A stretch of DNA of 7,144 bases from an uncultured Eubacteriales bacterium (GCA_902782795.1 CACZOT010000197.1:1-7144); one strand, 5' to 3'; numbered from the stretch's first letter, positions 1-6,066 are shown. Numbers and translations: made by a program. Notes: a model not told the origin generated them from the sequence alone.

Positions 1-43
1 GTCTGCGCGCACTGTCGATTGAATCATGAATGGCAGACAGCCG

Positions 44-76
44 AGCGCCCCGGTTCCGCGAGGGAGCCGGGGCGCT
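44..76 (-). terminator. Hairpin downstream of the secreted-protein gene, probable terminator
   Basis: A 14-bp stem (44-57 with 63-76, one G-T wobble) closes a 5-nt loop about 28 nt past the stop codon of the minus-strand gene ending at 104. Four more pairs (ACAG 37-40 with CTGT 77-80) can form across a 3-nt bulge. Neither side has a proper T-run, so it may work as a weak or Rho-assisted terminator, or mainly as a 3'-end stabiliser. The stem base AGCGCC/GGCGCT recurs in the other terminators of this window. Confidence 0.6.
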
Positions 77-103
77 CTGTTGATAGGAGAACGGGAATGA
101 TGG

Positions 104-1420
104 TTATTGGTATTCGCATCGGATGAGGTAGAGCTCGCAGACGTCGCCGCGCTGGGCGGTGAGGATGTGACCGACGCGGCTGATATTGCCGTAATCGCCC
201 TGCAGCATGATGTCGCCGGTGAACAGGTTGAAGAAGGCTGTGGCGTTTTCGCCGTTTTCCAGACGGATGCGCCCGTACGCCATGCCGACGGCGCGGGCGT
301 TCGACCTGCCGTTCAGGGGGATCGCCCATTCGCCGCTGTTCAAAACAAGCGTACGCGTTTCCCCATCCGGCTGCTTTTCGTAGACCTGCAGACTGGATTC
401 CTGCCTGTTGCTCAGGCCGGTCGCGACTGGGCCGTCCGGGCCGACGAAGAGATAGCCGTTCTCATCCTTGCCGTACCAGTAACCGGGCGCGAGAAGGGTG
501 AAGCGCTCCGTTGACGCGGCGATCTCCACGTTGTCCCCGCCCATCAGCGCGAAGGAGCCATCCGGCTTTTCAACGGAGAACACGCCGCCGCTCTCCACAA
601 ATACAGTTCTGATCGGGCCGGGCAGGATGACGTTTCCATCGATATCGATCACCCGACGGGATGAAACGTCGAGTTCTTCCGTCAGATAAGCGCCATCGCT
701 TGCGAACATGAATTTTGCCAGCCGCGTTTCAGAGGTGTAGCGGAGGTTCAGATCTTCGTCGTACACTTCCCGCTGTTTGTACAGAAAGCCGCTGCCCGCG
801 GTCATCCTCTCATCGGATACCAGCGCGCCGTTCTCGTCATAGATGCCGCTCGGGAATGCGCCTTTTCCAGAAAGCACCAGCAGACGGCCGGAAGAGGTGT
901 TGGATTCGGAAGCCGTCAGATCGCCCGCAAAGCGATTCAGGGCCGCGTCGTAGTATTTGGCATAGCCCTTGAACATGGTGTCTTCCTCCTTCGGGAGCCC
1001 CTGTCCGAGCCAGAAGCCGTCCGAAATGTAGAGGAGCGCCTCCTTCTTGTCCGTCGTCTTCTCCATGGCGTAGTAGACCATGAGATAGCGCGCGTTCAGC
1101 CGCTTGATGAGCGCAGCCTCGTAGGGAAGGAGCTGTTCACCGTCCTCCTTGAACAAGCCAAAGCAATTCACATTGCCGGTTTTCCCGGCCACCGCGTAGC
1201 GGCCGTCCTCGAAATATTGAACGGCGGATGCCTTGATATACATGGCCTTCTCGATCAGCGAGCGGTCGTCCTCCGGCAGCTGGTCCGTTGACGGGACCGG
1301 GTATTCGCCGAGTTTTTCGAGCGTCAAGCCGACGACGACGCCCGTATCGGCGTGCGCGACGGCCGCCAGCAGAAGCGCGAATATGAGAGCGAGCGAGAGG
1401 ATGCTCGCGATTCTCTTCAT
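104..1420 (-). CDS. Secreted hypothetical protein, possibly WG-repeat-like
   Basis: I do not recognise a named family. The 438-residue product starts with a classical signal peptide: MKR, a hydrophobic core at residues 4-22 rich in L, I and A, then an AHA motif before Asp25 that fits signal peptidase I. There is no lipobox cysteine, so it should be released or loosely wall-associated. The mature part is rich in Gly, Asp, Tyr and Phe. It has recurring short strand-turn units such as IYDENGALVSD, VIDIDGNVIL and KDENGYLFVGPDG, which recall WG/beta-propeller repeats, but this is only a visual impression. The start at 1420 was chosen over a more upstream ATG because it is preceded by AAGGAGGG at about 7 nt and begins the signal peptide. 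The upstream extension would read through the promoter. The gene appears monocistronic and diverges from the oxidoreductase gene. A substrate-binding or envelope role is possible but not shown. Confidence 0.85.
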   Translation of the reverse strand: MKRIASILSLALIFALLLAAVAHADTGVVVGLTLEKLGEYPVPSTDQLPEDDRSLIEKAMYIKASAVQYFEDGRYAVAGKTGNVNCFGLFKEDGEQLLPYEAALIKRLNARYLMVYYAMEKTTDKKEALLYISDGFWLGQGLPKEEDTMFKGYAKYYDAALNRFAGDLTASESNTSSGRLLVLSGKGAFPSGIYDENGALVSDERMTAGSGFLYKQREVYDEDLNLRYTSETRLAKFMFASDGAYLTEELDVSSRRVIDIDGNVILPGPIRTVFVESGGVFSVEKPDGSFALMGGDNVEIAASTERFTLLAPGYWYGKDENGYLFVGPDGPVATGLSNRQESSLQVYEKQPDGETRTLVLNSGEWAIPLNGRSNARAVGMAYGRIRLENGENATAFFNLFTGDIMLQGDYGNISRVGHILTAQRGDVCELYLIRCEYQ

Positions 1421-1459
1421 GAAATGATTCCCTCCTTGCGTGAATGCTTGGCCGTAGCA

Positions 1460-1488
1460 ATTATGGGCTTCGCACCGGCTTCCGTCAA
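1460..1488 (-). promoter_or_regulatory. Sigma-70/SigA promoter of the secreted-protein gene
   Basis: On the minus strand TTGACG (1483-1488) is followed by exactly 17 nt and CATAAT (1460-1465). That is 5/6 matches in each box with the optimal spacer. Transcription would begin near 1453, giving a leader of about 33 nt that contains the AAGGAGGG ribosome binding site. Confidence 0.8.
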
Positions 1489-1575
1489 GAAGGCCATATG
1501 ATTGGATTCCCCGTATGTGGGCGCCCGAGGGGCGGAGGCCTCTCAGCGTACCCGTCCGCCGCAAGCCCGGGCATG

Positions 1576-1610
1576 GAAAGCTTTCTTTTTCCCGAAGCAT
1601 CGTGTATAAT
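1576..1610 (+). promoter_or_regulatory. Promoter of the oxidoreductase gene with a palindrome over the -35 region
   Basis: A perfect TATAAT lies at 1605-1610, 31 nt before the start codon. The expected -35 position (about 1582-1587, TTTCTT) matches TTGACA poorly. The same place holds a perfect 10-bp palindrome, GAAAGCTTTC (1576-1585). A strong -10 with a weak -35 under a palindrome fits an activator- or repressor-controlled promoter, but the regulator is not in the window. Confidence 0.6.
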
Positions 1611-1641
1611 ATGAAAAAATGCACCCAGGAGGAGATCGCAC

Positions 1642-2682
1642 ATGCGCATCGCATTCGCAGGACTGCGCCACGGACACATTTTCTCCCTGTACGCCATGGC
1701 CGAGAAGGAGCCGGACGTCACCATCGCCGGCATCTGGGAAGAGGAGCCGGCCGCCCTGGCCGCCGCTCGGGAGCGCATCGACGCGCCGGTCTACCCGAGC
1801 CTGGAGGCGCTGCTCGCCGACGAGAGCGTGGACGCCGTCGCCGTGGGCGATTATTACGGCATCCGCGGCCAGCGGGTCATCGCGGCCCTGCGAGCGGGCA
1901 AGCACGTCATCGCGGACAAGCCCCTGTGCACCAGCCTTTCCGAGCTGGACGAGATCGAGCGCCTCTCCCGCGAGAAGAACCTGCAGGTCGGCATCATGCT
2001 CTCCCTGCGCTACGACGCCACCATGCGCCTGGCGCGCACGCTCGTGCAGGAGGGCCGCATCGGCACAATCCGCAACGTCGCCTGCACCGGCCAGCACCCC
2101 ATCGATTACCCGCAGCGCGCCGGCTGGTATTTCGAGCCCGGCAAGCACGGCGGCACCTTCAACGATATCGGCATCCACGGCTTCGACGCCATCGCCATGG
2201 TCACCGGCCTCCAGTACGGCCGCACGCTCTTTGCGCGCCAGTGGAACTGCTATGCCCCCGAATGCCCCCATTTCCTCGACAGCGCCCAGGTGATGGGCGA
2301 ATGGGCCAACGGCGCGGCGTTCATGTCCGACGTCTCCTACTGCGCCCCCTCCCCCAGCGGCTACCGCCTGCCCACCTACTGGCGCTTCACCTTCTGGGGC
2401 GCGGACGGCATGATCGAGTGCCGCTTCCATTCGGGCGAGCTGCTCCTCGCGCGCAATATCACCGAGACGCTGCCGGACCGTTCCGACGAGGAGGCCATGC
2501 GCGCCTTTATGCAAAAGGCCGAGCCGGTCGTCTACCATCCGGAACCCATCGATGATAACGAGCTGCGCGAGTTCATCCGCGCCGTCCGCGGCGAGGAGAC
2601 CTATCTGCCGCCCCGCAGCTGCCTCGATTCCACCCGCATCGCCCTCTCGATCCAGCATTTCGCGGACGAGCACACCGTCTGA
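1642..2682 (+). CDS. Gfo/Idh/MocA-family NAD(P)-dependent oxidoreductase
   Basis: At 346 residues this has the usual length and layout of the family. An N-terminal Rossmann domain (about 1-120) binds the nicotinamide cofactor, and an alpha/beta C-terminal domain (about 125-330) forms the substrate pocket. The first strand and loop read IAFAGLRHGH in place of the usual GxGxxG. The family EKP motif is present as ADKP, with the expected catalytic Lys93. The second catalytic signature is GGTFNDIGIHGFD (170-182), with Asp175 and His179 placed as in sugar and inositol dehydrogenases. Members oxidise or reduce hydroxyl/keto groups of sugars, inositols and related compounds; the substrate here cannot be told. 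The start is supported by AGGAGG about 10 nt upstream and a TATAAT box. The gene is transcribed alone and ends 6 nt before the A-tract of a strong terminator, so no pathway partner is visible. Confidence 0.93.
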   Translation: MRIAFAGLRHGHIFSLYAMAEKEPDVTIAGIWEEEPAALAAARERIDAPVYPSLEALLADESVDAVAVGDYYGIRGQRVIAALRAGKHVIADKPLCTSLSELDEIERLSREKNLQVGIMLSLRYDATMRLARTLVQEGRIGTIRNVACTGQHPIDYPQRAGWYFEPGKHGGTFNDIGIHGFDAIAMVTGLQYGRTLFARQWNCYAPECPHFLDSAQVMGEWANGAAFMSDVSYCAPSPSGYRLPTYWRFTFWGADGMIECRFHSGELLLARNITETLPDRSDEEAMRAFMQKAEPVVYHPEPIDDNELREFIRAVRGEETYLPPRSCLDSTRIALSIQHFADEHTV

Positions 2683-2688
2683 TCTGAC

Positions 2689-2732
2689 AAAAAAAGCAGC
2701 GCCGCGGACCATGTGGTCCGCGGCGCTCTTTT
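2689..2732. terminator. Bidirectional intrinsic terminator between convergent genes
   Basis: A perfect 13-bp GC-rich stem (2698-2710 with 2715-2727) with an ATGT tetraloop is preceded by seven A (2689-2695) and followed by CTTTT (2728-2732). The T-run serves the plus-strand oxidoreductase gene. The A-run becomes a U-tract for the minus-strand cluster that ends at 2741. It is the cleanest terminator in the window. Confidence 0.93.
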
Positions 2733-2740
2733 GCGTCTGG

Positions 2741-3352
2741 TCATCCCTTGCGGATGAGCTGAACTTCTTCCCCGGCGATGAAGAGCGCGTCTCCGTCGTT
2801 GAGGCGGGTGACGCTCACGCCCCGCTCCGCCTCGTACTGGGCGCAGGTCTCCTCAAAGCGGTCGAATCGGCTGAGGAAGCGGCTGTAGTGCGGCAGCACC
2901 TCACGCTCGGTGAGGCGCAGGCCCGTCAGGTCCTCCAGGCCAATTTTGTTCAGCTCCGGGGAATAGCGGTTCACGAGGGCGAGCGTGGAGCCGAACGCGA
3001 AAGCGGCGGCGCTCCAGCCGATCAGCACGCTCTCCCCGGCGATGCGGCGAAGGATCGGCTCCGCGCCATGCTCCCGTAGGGAGGCGAGCAGGTAGTATGG
3101 GTTCCCGCCGATGAACTCGACCGCGTCGTACCCCTCCAGCGACGCGCAGGGATCGCGGTCGATATCCAGCACGTCCACCGCAAGGCCGAGGCTTTCCAGC
3201 TCCGCGATGGAGCGGGGCACATGGTAATTGCGCTCCTTGTAGATGTCGTCGGCTGTCACCACCAGCGCGGCCCGCTCCCGTCCGGCCATGTGCGGCCGCA
3301 GGGCGGAGAGGATCGCCTCGCTCGTGAGGCCGTCGGAGCAGAGAACCAGCAT
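2741..3352 (-). CDS. Peptidase S51 (dipeptidase E-like) family protein with altered active site
   Basis: The 203-residue product has the class I glutamine-amidotransferase-like fold of the S51 peptidases (dipeptidase E, cyanophycinase). Visible marks are an N-terminal strand MLVLCSDG, an IGGNPYYLL segment (81-89) like the family GGNT..LL loop, a nucleophile elbow IGWSAAA with Ser114, and LPHYSRF with His155 near the position of the catalytic His. PepE-type enzymes cleave N-terminal Asp-Xaa dipeptides in the cytoplasm. Here the usual SAGA elbow is SAAA. The segment where PepE has its catalytic Asp (NDMP) reads NRYSPELN, without Asp. Activity or specificity is therefore doubtful. There is no signal peptide. 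The start follows AAGGGGG by about 6 nt and lies 14 nt after the YitT-family stop, making this the last gene of the cluster before the shared terminator. Confidence 0.82.
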   Translation of the reverse strand: MLVLCSDGLTSEAILSALRPHMAGRERAALVVTADDIYKERNYHVPRSIAELESLGLAVDVLDIDRDPCASLEGYDAVEFIGGNPYYLLASLREHGAEPILRRIAGESVLIGWSAAAFAFGSTLALVNRYSPELNKIGLEDLTGLRLTEREVLPHYSRFLSRFDRFEETCAQYEAERGVSVTRLNDGDALFIAGEEVQLIRKG

Positions 3353-3366
3353 GGCGATCCCCCTTT

Positions 3367-4233
3367 TCAGATGCGCTTCTCGAAATTGCCGGAGACGTGC
3401 ACGCCCTCGTCGGCGATGACGAAGGCGTCCGGGTCGACGCCGCGGATGATATCCATAATCTCGCCGACCTCGTACTTGTTGATGCAGGAGACGAGCACGC
3501 GCGTATCCTCGCCGGAATAGGCGCCGATGCCGCGCCATTCGGTGACGCCGCGGCCGGTCTGGCGCATGATCTTCTGGTCCACGCCCTCCTTCTTGGTGAA
3601 CACCATCAGGCGGAGGTTGATGTTCTGGTAGTGCACGCGATCCAGCATCATGGTGAAAAAGACCATGTAGATGAGGGAATAGAGCACCGTCTCCAGATCG
3701 GCCAGGAAGAGCAGGGCGAGGTAGATCGCGCCGTTGAGCATGAGCGAGATCTTGCCCACGCTGGCGTTTTTGTACTTGCGCGAGGCCCACACGCCGATGA
3801 TATCCAGCCCGCCGCCGGACCCGCGCGAGAAGAGGATGATGCCGATGCCGAAGCCCGAGACGATGCCGCCCACCAGCACCGAGGCGAGACGCTCGTCCAG
3901 AATGGGGACCTCGGGCACGGGCAGAACGCTCATAAACAGGCTGATCGCGCCCGCGCCCAGCAGCGTCTTGAAGAAGAACACGCCGCCGATGCTGCGCCAG
4001 GCGAGGAACAGCAGGGGGATGTTGATGACGAGATACAGGATGCCGTTCAGGTTGATCGCGCCCAGATCGATATACTTGCCCAGGAACAGGTCGATGATCT
4101 GCGCGATGCCCAGAACGCCGCCGCTGTACAGGTGAAACGGGATCACGAACCAGTTCATGCCCGCCGCGTAGATGAAGGCGCCCGCCAGCACGATAAAGGG
4201 CTGCAGCCACCTCTGGTGCATCTTCTCCAGCAT
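3367..4233 (-). CDS. YitT-family membrane protein (DUF161 plus DUF2179)
   Basis: The 288-residue product has the size and order of YitT-family proteins. Hydrophobic segments lie at about 12-30, 38-52, 63-80, 83-104, 117-136 and 165-197, followed by a soluble C-terminal domain (about 205-285) of the DUF2179 type. Family signatures are FVIPFHLYSGGVLGIAQII near the N-terminus and GSGGGLDIIGVWAS (138-151), the counterpart of the common GGTD segment. In the C-terminal domain, VLVSCINKYEVGEIMDIIR and DPDAFVIADEGVHVSG match the typical beta-alpha-beta pattern. It should sit in the cytoplasmic membrane; transport is often proposed for the family but the substrate is unknown. The start has AAAGGAGAAG 7 nt upstream. 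It begins 13 nt after the nitroreductase stop and ends 14 nt before the S51 gene, so the three genes are one transcription unit. Confidence 0.93.
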   Translation of the reverse strand: MLEKMHQRWLQPFIVLAGAFIYAAGMNWFVIPFHLYSGGVLGIAQIIDLFLGKYIDLGAINLNGILYLVINIPLLFLAWRSIGGVFFFKTLLGAGAISLFMSVLPVPEVPILDERLASVLVGGIVSGFGIGIILFSRGSGGGLDIIGVWASRKYKNASVGKISLMLNGAIYLALLFLADLETVLYSLIYMVFFTMMLDRVHYQNINLRLMVFTKKEGVDQKIMRQTGRGVTEWRGIGAYSGEDTRVLVSCINKYEVGEIMDIIRGVDPDAFVIADEGVHVSGNFEKRI

Positions 4234-4246
4234 GCCGACTTCTCCT

Positions 4247-4768
4247 TTACCAGCGCTCGAAATGGACGCGATCGGCCTCGTAGATCTCGCCGCGCGCCTC
4301 TGGCTCCCCGGCCGGATAGCCCAGGGCGATCAGGGAATGGGGAACGATGTGCTCCGGGAGCTGGAAGAGCTCCCTCTGGCGCTGGACGCGGTCCATCTGC
4401 GGCCAGGTGCCAAGCCAAACGCTGCCGATCCCCAGGGCGTGCGCCGCCAGGCAGAGGTTCTCCGCGGCGATGGCTCCGTCCACGACCCAGTATTCCTTTG
4501 CGCGCGGGAAGGCCCGCTCCAGGTCTCCGCAGACGAGGATCCCCGCTGCCGCGCCGCGCAAGGGCTCGGCCGGGCGGCCGTTGGCGTCCGCCATGCGGTT
4601 CAGGGTCTCGCGGTCGCGCACCACGAGGAAGGACCAATCGCGCGCGTTCACGCAGCTCGGGCCGGACATCGCCGCCGTGAGGAGCTTATGCAGCGTCTCC
4701 TCGGAAATGGGGCGGTCGGTATAGCGGCGGACGCTGCGCCGGGTGAGGATGTTTTCCATGGCGTCCAT
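4247..4768 (-). CDS. Small FMN-dependent nitroreductase-family protein
   Basis: The 173-residue product is a short member of the nitroreductase superfamily, flavoenzymes that use NAD(P)H to reduce nitro compounds, quinones or unsaturated bonds, usually as cytoplasmic dimers with FMN. The N-terminal RRSVRRYTDRPIS (10-22) is the family's FMN phosphate-binding motif. SGPSCVNARDWSFLVV (35-50) is the usual second motif. AAENLCLAAHALGIGSVWLG (101-120) and SLIALGYPAGEP (145-156) are the conserved core helix and the strand/loop near the C-terminus. No ferredoxin or other fused domain is present. The ATG at 4768 was chosen over an in-frame ATG at 4759 because AGGAG lies 9 nt upstream of it. The gene follows the water-channel gene after an 80-nt gap holding a hairpin, and leads into the YitT gene after 13 nt. 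The physiological substrate cannot be inferred. Confidence 0.9.
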   Translation of the reverse strand: MDAMENILTRRSVRRYTDRPISEETLHKLLTAAMSGPSCVNARDWSFLVVRDRETLNRMADANGRPAEPLRGAAAGILVCGDLERAFPRAKEYWVVDGAIAAENLCLAAHALGIGSVWLGTWPQMDRVQRQRELFQLPEHIVPHSLIALGYPAGEPEARGEIYEADRVHFERW

Positions 4769-4800
4769 AGGGCGTTTCTCCTCTCTTTCGCTCTCCCGCA

Positions 4801-4833
4801 GAAAGGGAGACCGGCCGCCAGAGCCGGTCTCCC
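4801..4833 (-). terminator. Hairpin between the water-channel and nitroreductase genes
   Basis: GGGAGACCGGC (4805-4815) pairs perfectly with GCCGGTCTCCC (4823-4833) across a 7-nt loop, 15 nt past the channel's stop codon. On the minus strand it is followed only by TTTC, a poor U-tract. It lies just 33 nt before the nitroreductase start, leaving no room for a downstream promoter. It is best read as a partial terminator or an mRNA processing/stability element inside an operon. Confidence 0.6.
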
Positions 4834-4848
4834 AGGGAGAAAACTGGA

Positions 4849-5538
4849 TCACTTCTCCGGGTTGATGACGCCGTAGACAACCGCCGCCAGCACGCCTCCG
4901 ACCAGCGGGCCCACGATGAAGACCCAGAGGCTCTTGAGCGCGTCGCCGCCCGCGAACAGGGCCGGGCCGAAGCTGCGCGCCGGGTTGACGGAGGTGCCCG
5001 TCAGGCCGATGCCGAGGATGTGCACGACCACTAGGGTCAGGCCGATCACCAGGCCGCCGAAGCTGCCGTGCTTGGCGCGCTCGTCGGTGACGCCGAGGAT
5101 GGCCGTCACAAAGATGAAGGTGAGCACGATCTCGACCAGCAGGCCCGCGAGGGCGCTGCCGTTCACGCCGGCCAGGCCGTTGGCGCCGAAGCCGCCGGTC
5201 ATGTCCGTGACCTTGCCCAGGCCAAAGATCGCCGCGAGGATGGCCGTGCCGCACACCGCGCCGATGCACTGGGAGACGACGTAGCCCACGAAATCCTTGG
5301 TGGAGAGCTTGCCGCGCACCAGCATGGCGATGGAGACCGCCGGGTTGATGTGGCAGCCGGAGACGTTGCCGATGGAGTAGGCCATGGCCACGATGGTCAG
5401 GCCGAAGGCCAGGGCCGTGAGCAGATAGCCGCTGCCCGCGGCGGCGTCGCAGCCCACCAACATGGCGGTGCCGCAGCCGAGGATGACCAGCGTGGCGGTG
5501 CCGATCGCCTCAGCGATGTACTTTTTCATGCTGTTCAT
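4849..5538 (-). CDS. aqpZ: Aquaporin Z-like water channel (MIP family)
   Basis: The 229-residue product is a full-length MIP-family channel with six transmembrane helices and two NPA half-helices: GCHINPAVS (NPA 65-67) and GTSVNPARS (NPA 185-187). By alignment from memory with E. coli AqpZ, the aromatic/arginine filter residues are Phe45, His173, Thr182 and Arg188. That is the set expected of a water-selective pore rather than a glycerol facilitator. GlpF-type channels instead have Gly at the His position. The loop carrying the second NPA is followed by RSFGPALFAGG, also typical. Three in-frame ATGs lie close together; 5538 is preferred because GGGAGG lies 8 nt upstream. It has its own promoter (5570-5598) and heads the minus-strand cluster, with an imperfect terminator before the nitroreductase gene. 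The symbol reflects family resemblance; orthology is not tested. Confidence 0.93.
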   Translation of the reverse strand: MNSMKKYIAEAIGTATLVILGCGTAMLVGCDAAAGSGYLLTALAFGLTIVAMAYSIGNVSGCHINPAVSIAMLVRGKLSTKDFVGYVVSQCIGAVCGTAILAAIFGLGKVTDMTGGFGANGLAGVNGSALAGLLVEIVLTFIFVTAILGVTDERAKHGSFGGLVIGLTLVVVHILGIGLTGTSVNPARSFGPALFAGGDALKSLWVFIVGPLVGGVLAAVVYGVINPEK

Positions 5539-5569
5539 AGGAAATTCCTCCCTTTCTGATTTCTGTCCT

Positions 5570-5598
5570 ATTGTAGCACCCGTGCGTGCCGCTTGCAA
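5570..5598 (-). promoter_or_regulatory. Sigma-70/SigA promoter of the water-channel gene
   Basis: On the minus strand TTGCAA (5593-5598), a 17-nt spacer and TACAAT (5570-5575) give 4/6 and 5/6 matches with ideal spacing. The predicted start is near 5563, so the leader is about 25 nt and carries the GGGAGG site. It lies just downstream of the preceding gene's terminator, making this an independent transcription unit. Confidence 0.78.
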
Positions 5599-5610
5599 GC
5601 GTGCCCTCGC

Positions 5611-5641
5611 AAAAAAAGCGCCCTCCCGATGGGGAGAGCGC
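5611..5641 (-). terminator. Intrinsic terminator of the 79-residue protein gene
   Basis: Read on the minus strand, GCGCTCTCCC pairs with GGGAGGGCGC (10 bp, one G-U wobble) around a 4-nt loop, followed directly by seven T (5617-5611). It begins 11 nt past the stop codon at 5653. This is a canonical Rho-independent terminator. Confidence 0.92.
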
Positions 5642-5652
5642 CGCGCGGGCAG

Positions 5653-5892
5653 TTACTTCTTGCCGAACAGACCCTTGACCGCGTCCAGGATGCCGGAGGC
5701 GCCCTTGGCCGCTTCCTCGATGTTCAGCTTCGCCTTGACGCCGGCGATGACGGCGCTGATCTGCTCGTCCGGCAGGTCGATGTTCAGAAGGCCCTCGAGG
5801 GTCTTCACCGGGTCGGCGGTGAACTTCTTGATGAGGTCGTCGTTGCCCTGAAGTTTGCCCAGCACGTCGCTGATGATCTTCTGGATATCCAT
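5653..5892 (-). CDS. Small helical hypothetical protein (79 aa)
   Basis: I recognise the style but cannot name a family. The 79-residue product has no signal peptide, cysteine, tryptophan or transmembrane segment. It appears to be a string of amphipathic helices: MDIQKIISDVLGKL, then DDLIKKFTADPVKTLEGLL, then DEQISAVIAGVKAKL, then GILDAVKGLFGKK. The central part, KKFTADPVKTLEGLLNIDLP (22-41), resembles the DP...L...(G/N)I.LP pattern of leader peptides of the Nif11/NHLP (nitrile-hydratase-like) type. No core peptide or maturation enzyme is nearby, so that relation is only inference. An in-frame ATG at 5901 also exists. The one at 5892 is preferred because AGGAAG lies about 9 nt before it, whereas that site nearly touches the upstream ATG. 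Its own promoter, a short structured leader and a strong terminator suggest an independently and perhaps highly expressed gene. Confidence 0.85.
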   Translation of the reverse strand: MDIQKIISDVLGKLQGNDDLIKKFTADPVKTLEGLLNIDLPDEQISAVIAGVKAKLNIEEAAKGASGILDAVKGLFGKK

Positions 5893-5916
5893 TATTCGCA
5901 TCTTCCTTTCTTGACC

Positions 5917-5934
5917 GGAGAAATACTTTCCTCC
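5917..5934 (-). promoter_or_regulatory. 5'-end hairpin holding a strong Shine-Dalgarno-like sequence without a start codon
   Basis: On the minus strand the segment begins GGAGG and can fold with the CTCC at its end (GGAG with CTCC and AAA with TTT around a GTA loop, one bulged G). It lies only about 5 nt from the predicted transcription start of the 79-residue protein gene. No ATG, GTG or TTG follows at translational distance. The actual ribosome binding site is further down. This resembles the STAB-SD elements that protect 5' ends of some Bacillus mRNAs. Confidence 0.4.
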
Positions 5935-5945
5935 TGCACTGAATC

Positions 5946-5974
5946 AGTATACATCGTTTTCCCGCGGCGCGCAA
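5946..5974 (-). promoter_or_regulatory. Sigma-70/SigA promoter of the 79-residue protein gene
   Basis: On the minus strand TTGCGC (5969-5974), a 17-nt spacer and TATACT (5946-5951) form a plausible promoter. The -10 matches 5/6 and the -35 matches 3/6. Transcription should start near 5939-5940, giving a leader of about 47 nt. It points away from the strong plus-strand promoter at 6052-6080. Confidence 0.7.
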
Positions 5975-6038
5975 GCGCGAACCTTTCCTCTCTCCTCCAG
6001 GAAATTAGACATGTTTAACAGAAAACAAACACCCAACC

Positions 6039-6066
6039 GGGCCCTTTTCCCTTGACAGGGCCCTTT
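6039..6066. repeat. Direct repeat GGGCCCTTT flanking a -35 box, candidate operator
   Basis: GGGCCCTTT occurs at 6039-6047 and again at 6058-6066, 19 nt apart. The TTGACA box (6052-6057) lies between them and the second copy abuts it. Because GGGCCC is its own reverse complement, the two copies can also pair as a hairpin. The placement suits a protein-binding site that controls the promoter, but no regulator is known. Confidence 0.45.

Noticed and set aside
1421..1654. N-terminal extension of the secreted protein to 516 codons.
   Set aside because: It would place the signal peptide internally, ignore the strong ribosome binding site at 1420 and translate through the promoter at 1460-1488.
1543..2712. 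Minus-strand 389-codon ORF opposite the oxidoreductase gene.
   Set aside because: It is the antisense shadow of a confidently identified gene in GC-rich DNA, has no ribosome binding site and crosses the terminator.
3397..4680. Plus-strand 427-codon ORF opposite the YitT and nitroreductase genes.
   Set aside because: His/Asp/Ala/Glu-rich translation typical of antisense to membrane-protein codons; the opposite strand carries well-supported genes with ribosome binding sites.
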